Under the pieces are notes generated by a model, which did not search any database, was not told the origin of the DNA, and saw only the letters and a list, made by a program, of their open reading frames with translations. The position numbers and the translations under genes were made by a program. A DNA stretch of 5,509 bases from Holosporales bacterium (GTDB lineage Bacteria > Pseudomonadota > Alphaproteobacteria > RUG11792). Of this stretch, positions 5,450 to 5,509 are shown one piece after another (positions within the stretch are counted from its first letter, which is position 1; each line of letters starts with the position of its first letter). The stretch lies in NCBI GenBank assembly GCA_031260085.1, contig JAIRKP010000028.1, positions 1 through 5,509 on the forward strand, written 5' to 3'.

Positions 5450-5509
5450 GCAAAATCCTCCGTGACGATTGTGCGATAATTCTTTGATTTATCCTAATCG
5501 CCCACACGC

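Overview
The window reads as a piece of an AT-rich bacterial genome with sparse genes. Both recognisable genes are of alphaproteobacterial type: an EnvZ/OmpR-family sensor kinase and a CtpA-type tail protease. Low coding GC, starts without a Shine-Dalgarno motif, a long spacer of non-coding and decayed-looking DNA, and scattered palindromic repeats together suggest a reduced, host-associated lineage of the Rickettsiales/Holosporales kind. That placement is inference from style; no marker gene here fixes the taxon.

Layout from left to right. 1-140 is a short leader with a possible promoter and perhaps the edge of a neighbouring gene. 141-1550 (+) encodes a 469-residue exported protein that I do not recognise. 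1551-2510 is a gene-free spacer of about 960 bases, in part richer in GC than the genes. It holds a dispersed repeat (1648-1698), a 13-bp perfect hairpin (1796-1835), a 16-bp palindrome (1839-1877) and a possible decayed minus-strand gene (about 1966-2467). 2511-3815 (-) encodes a complete membrane sensor histidine kinase. An 88-bp AT-rich divergent promoter region follows. 3904-5103 (+) encodes an intact CtpA-family Ser/Lys protease that carries a lipoprotein signal. 5104-5509 is a second gene-free spacer. It holds another copy of the palindrome inside a terminator-like structure that faces the minus strand, an inverted second copy of the dispersed repeat, and two further hairpins.

The kinase and the protease are transcribed divergently from one small intergenic region, and both act at the envelope: the kinase spans the inner membrane and the protease is predicted to be membrane-tethered in the periplasm. 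Shared control is possible but not shown, and no response regulator lies in the window.

The signals most worth following are the two palindromes, which share an invariant 19-base centre and have compensated changes in their stems; the two inverted copies of an unrelated 51-bp repeat; the lipidated form of CtpA; and the unknown exported protein. I see no convincing evidence of a new multi-gene system.
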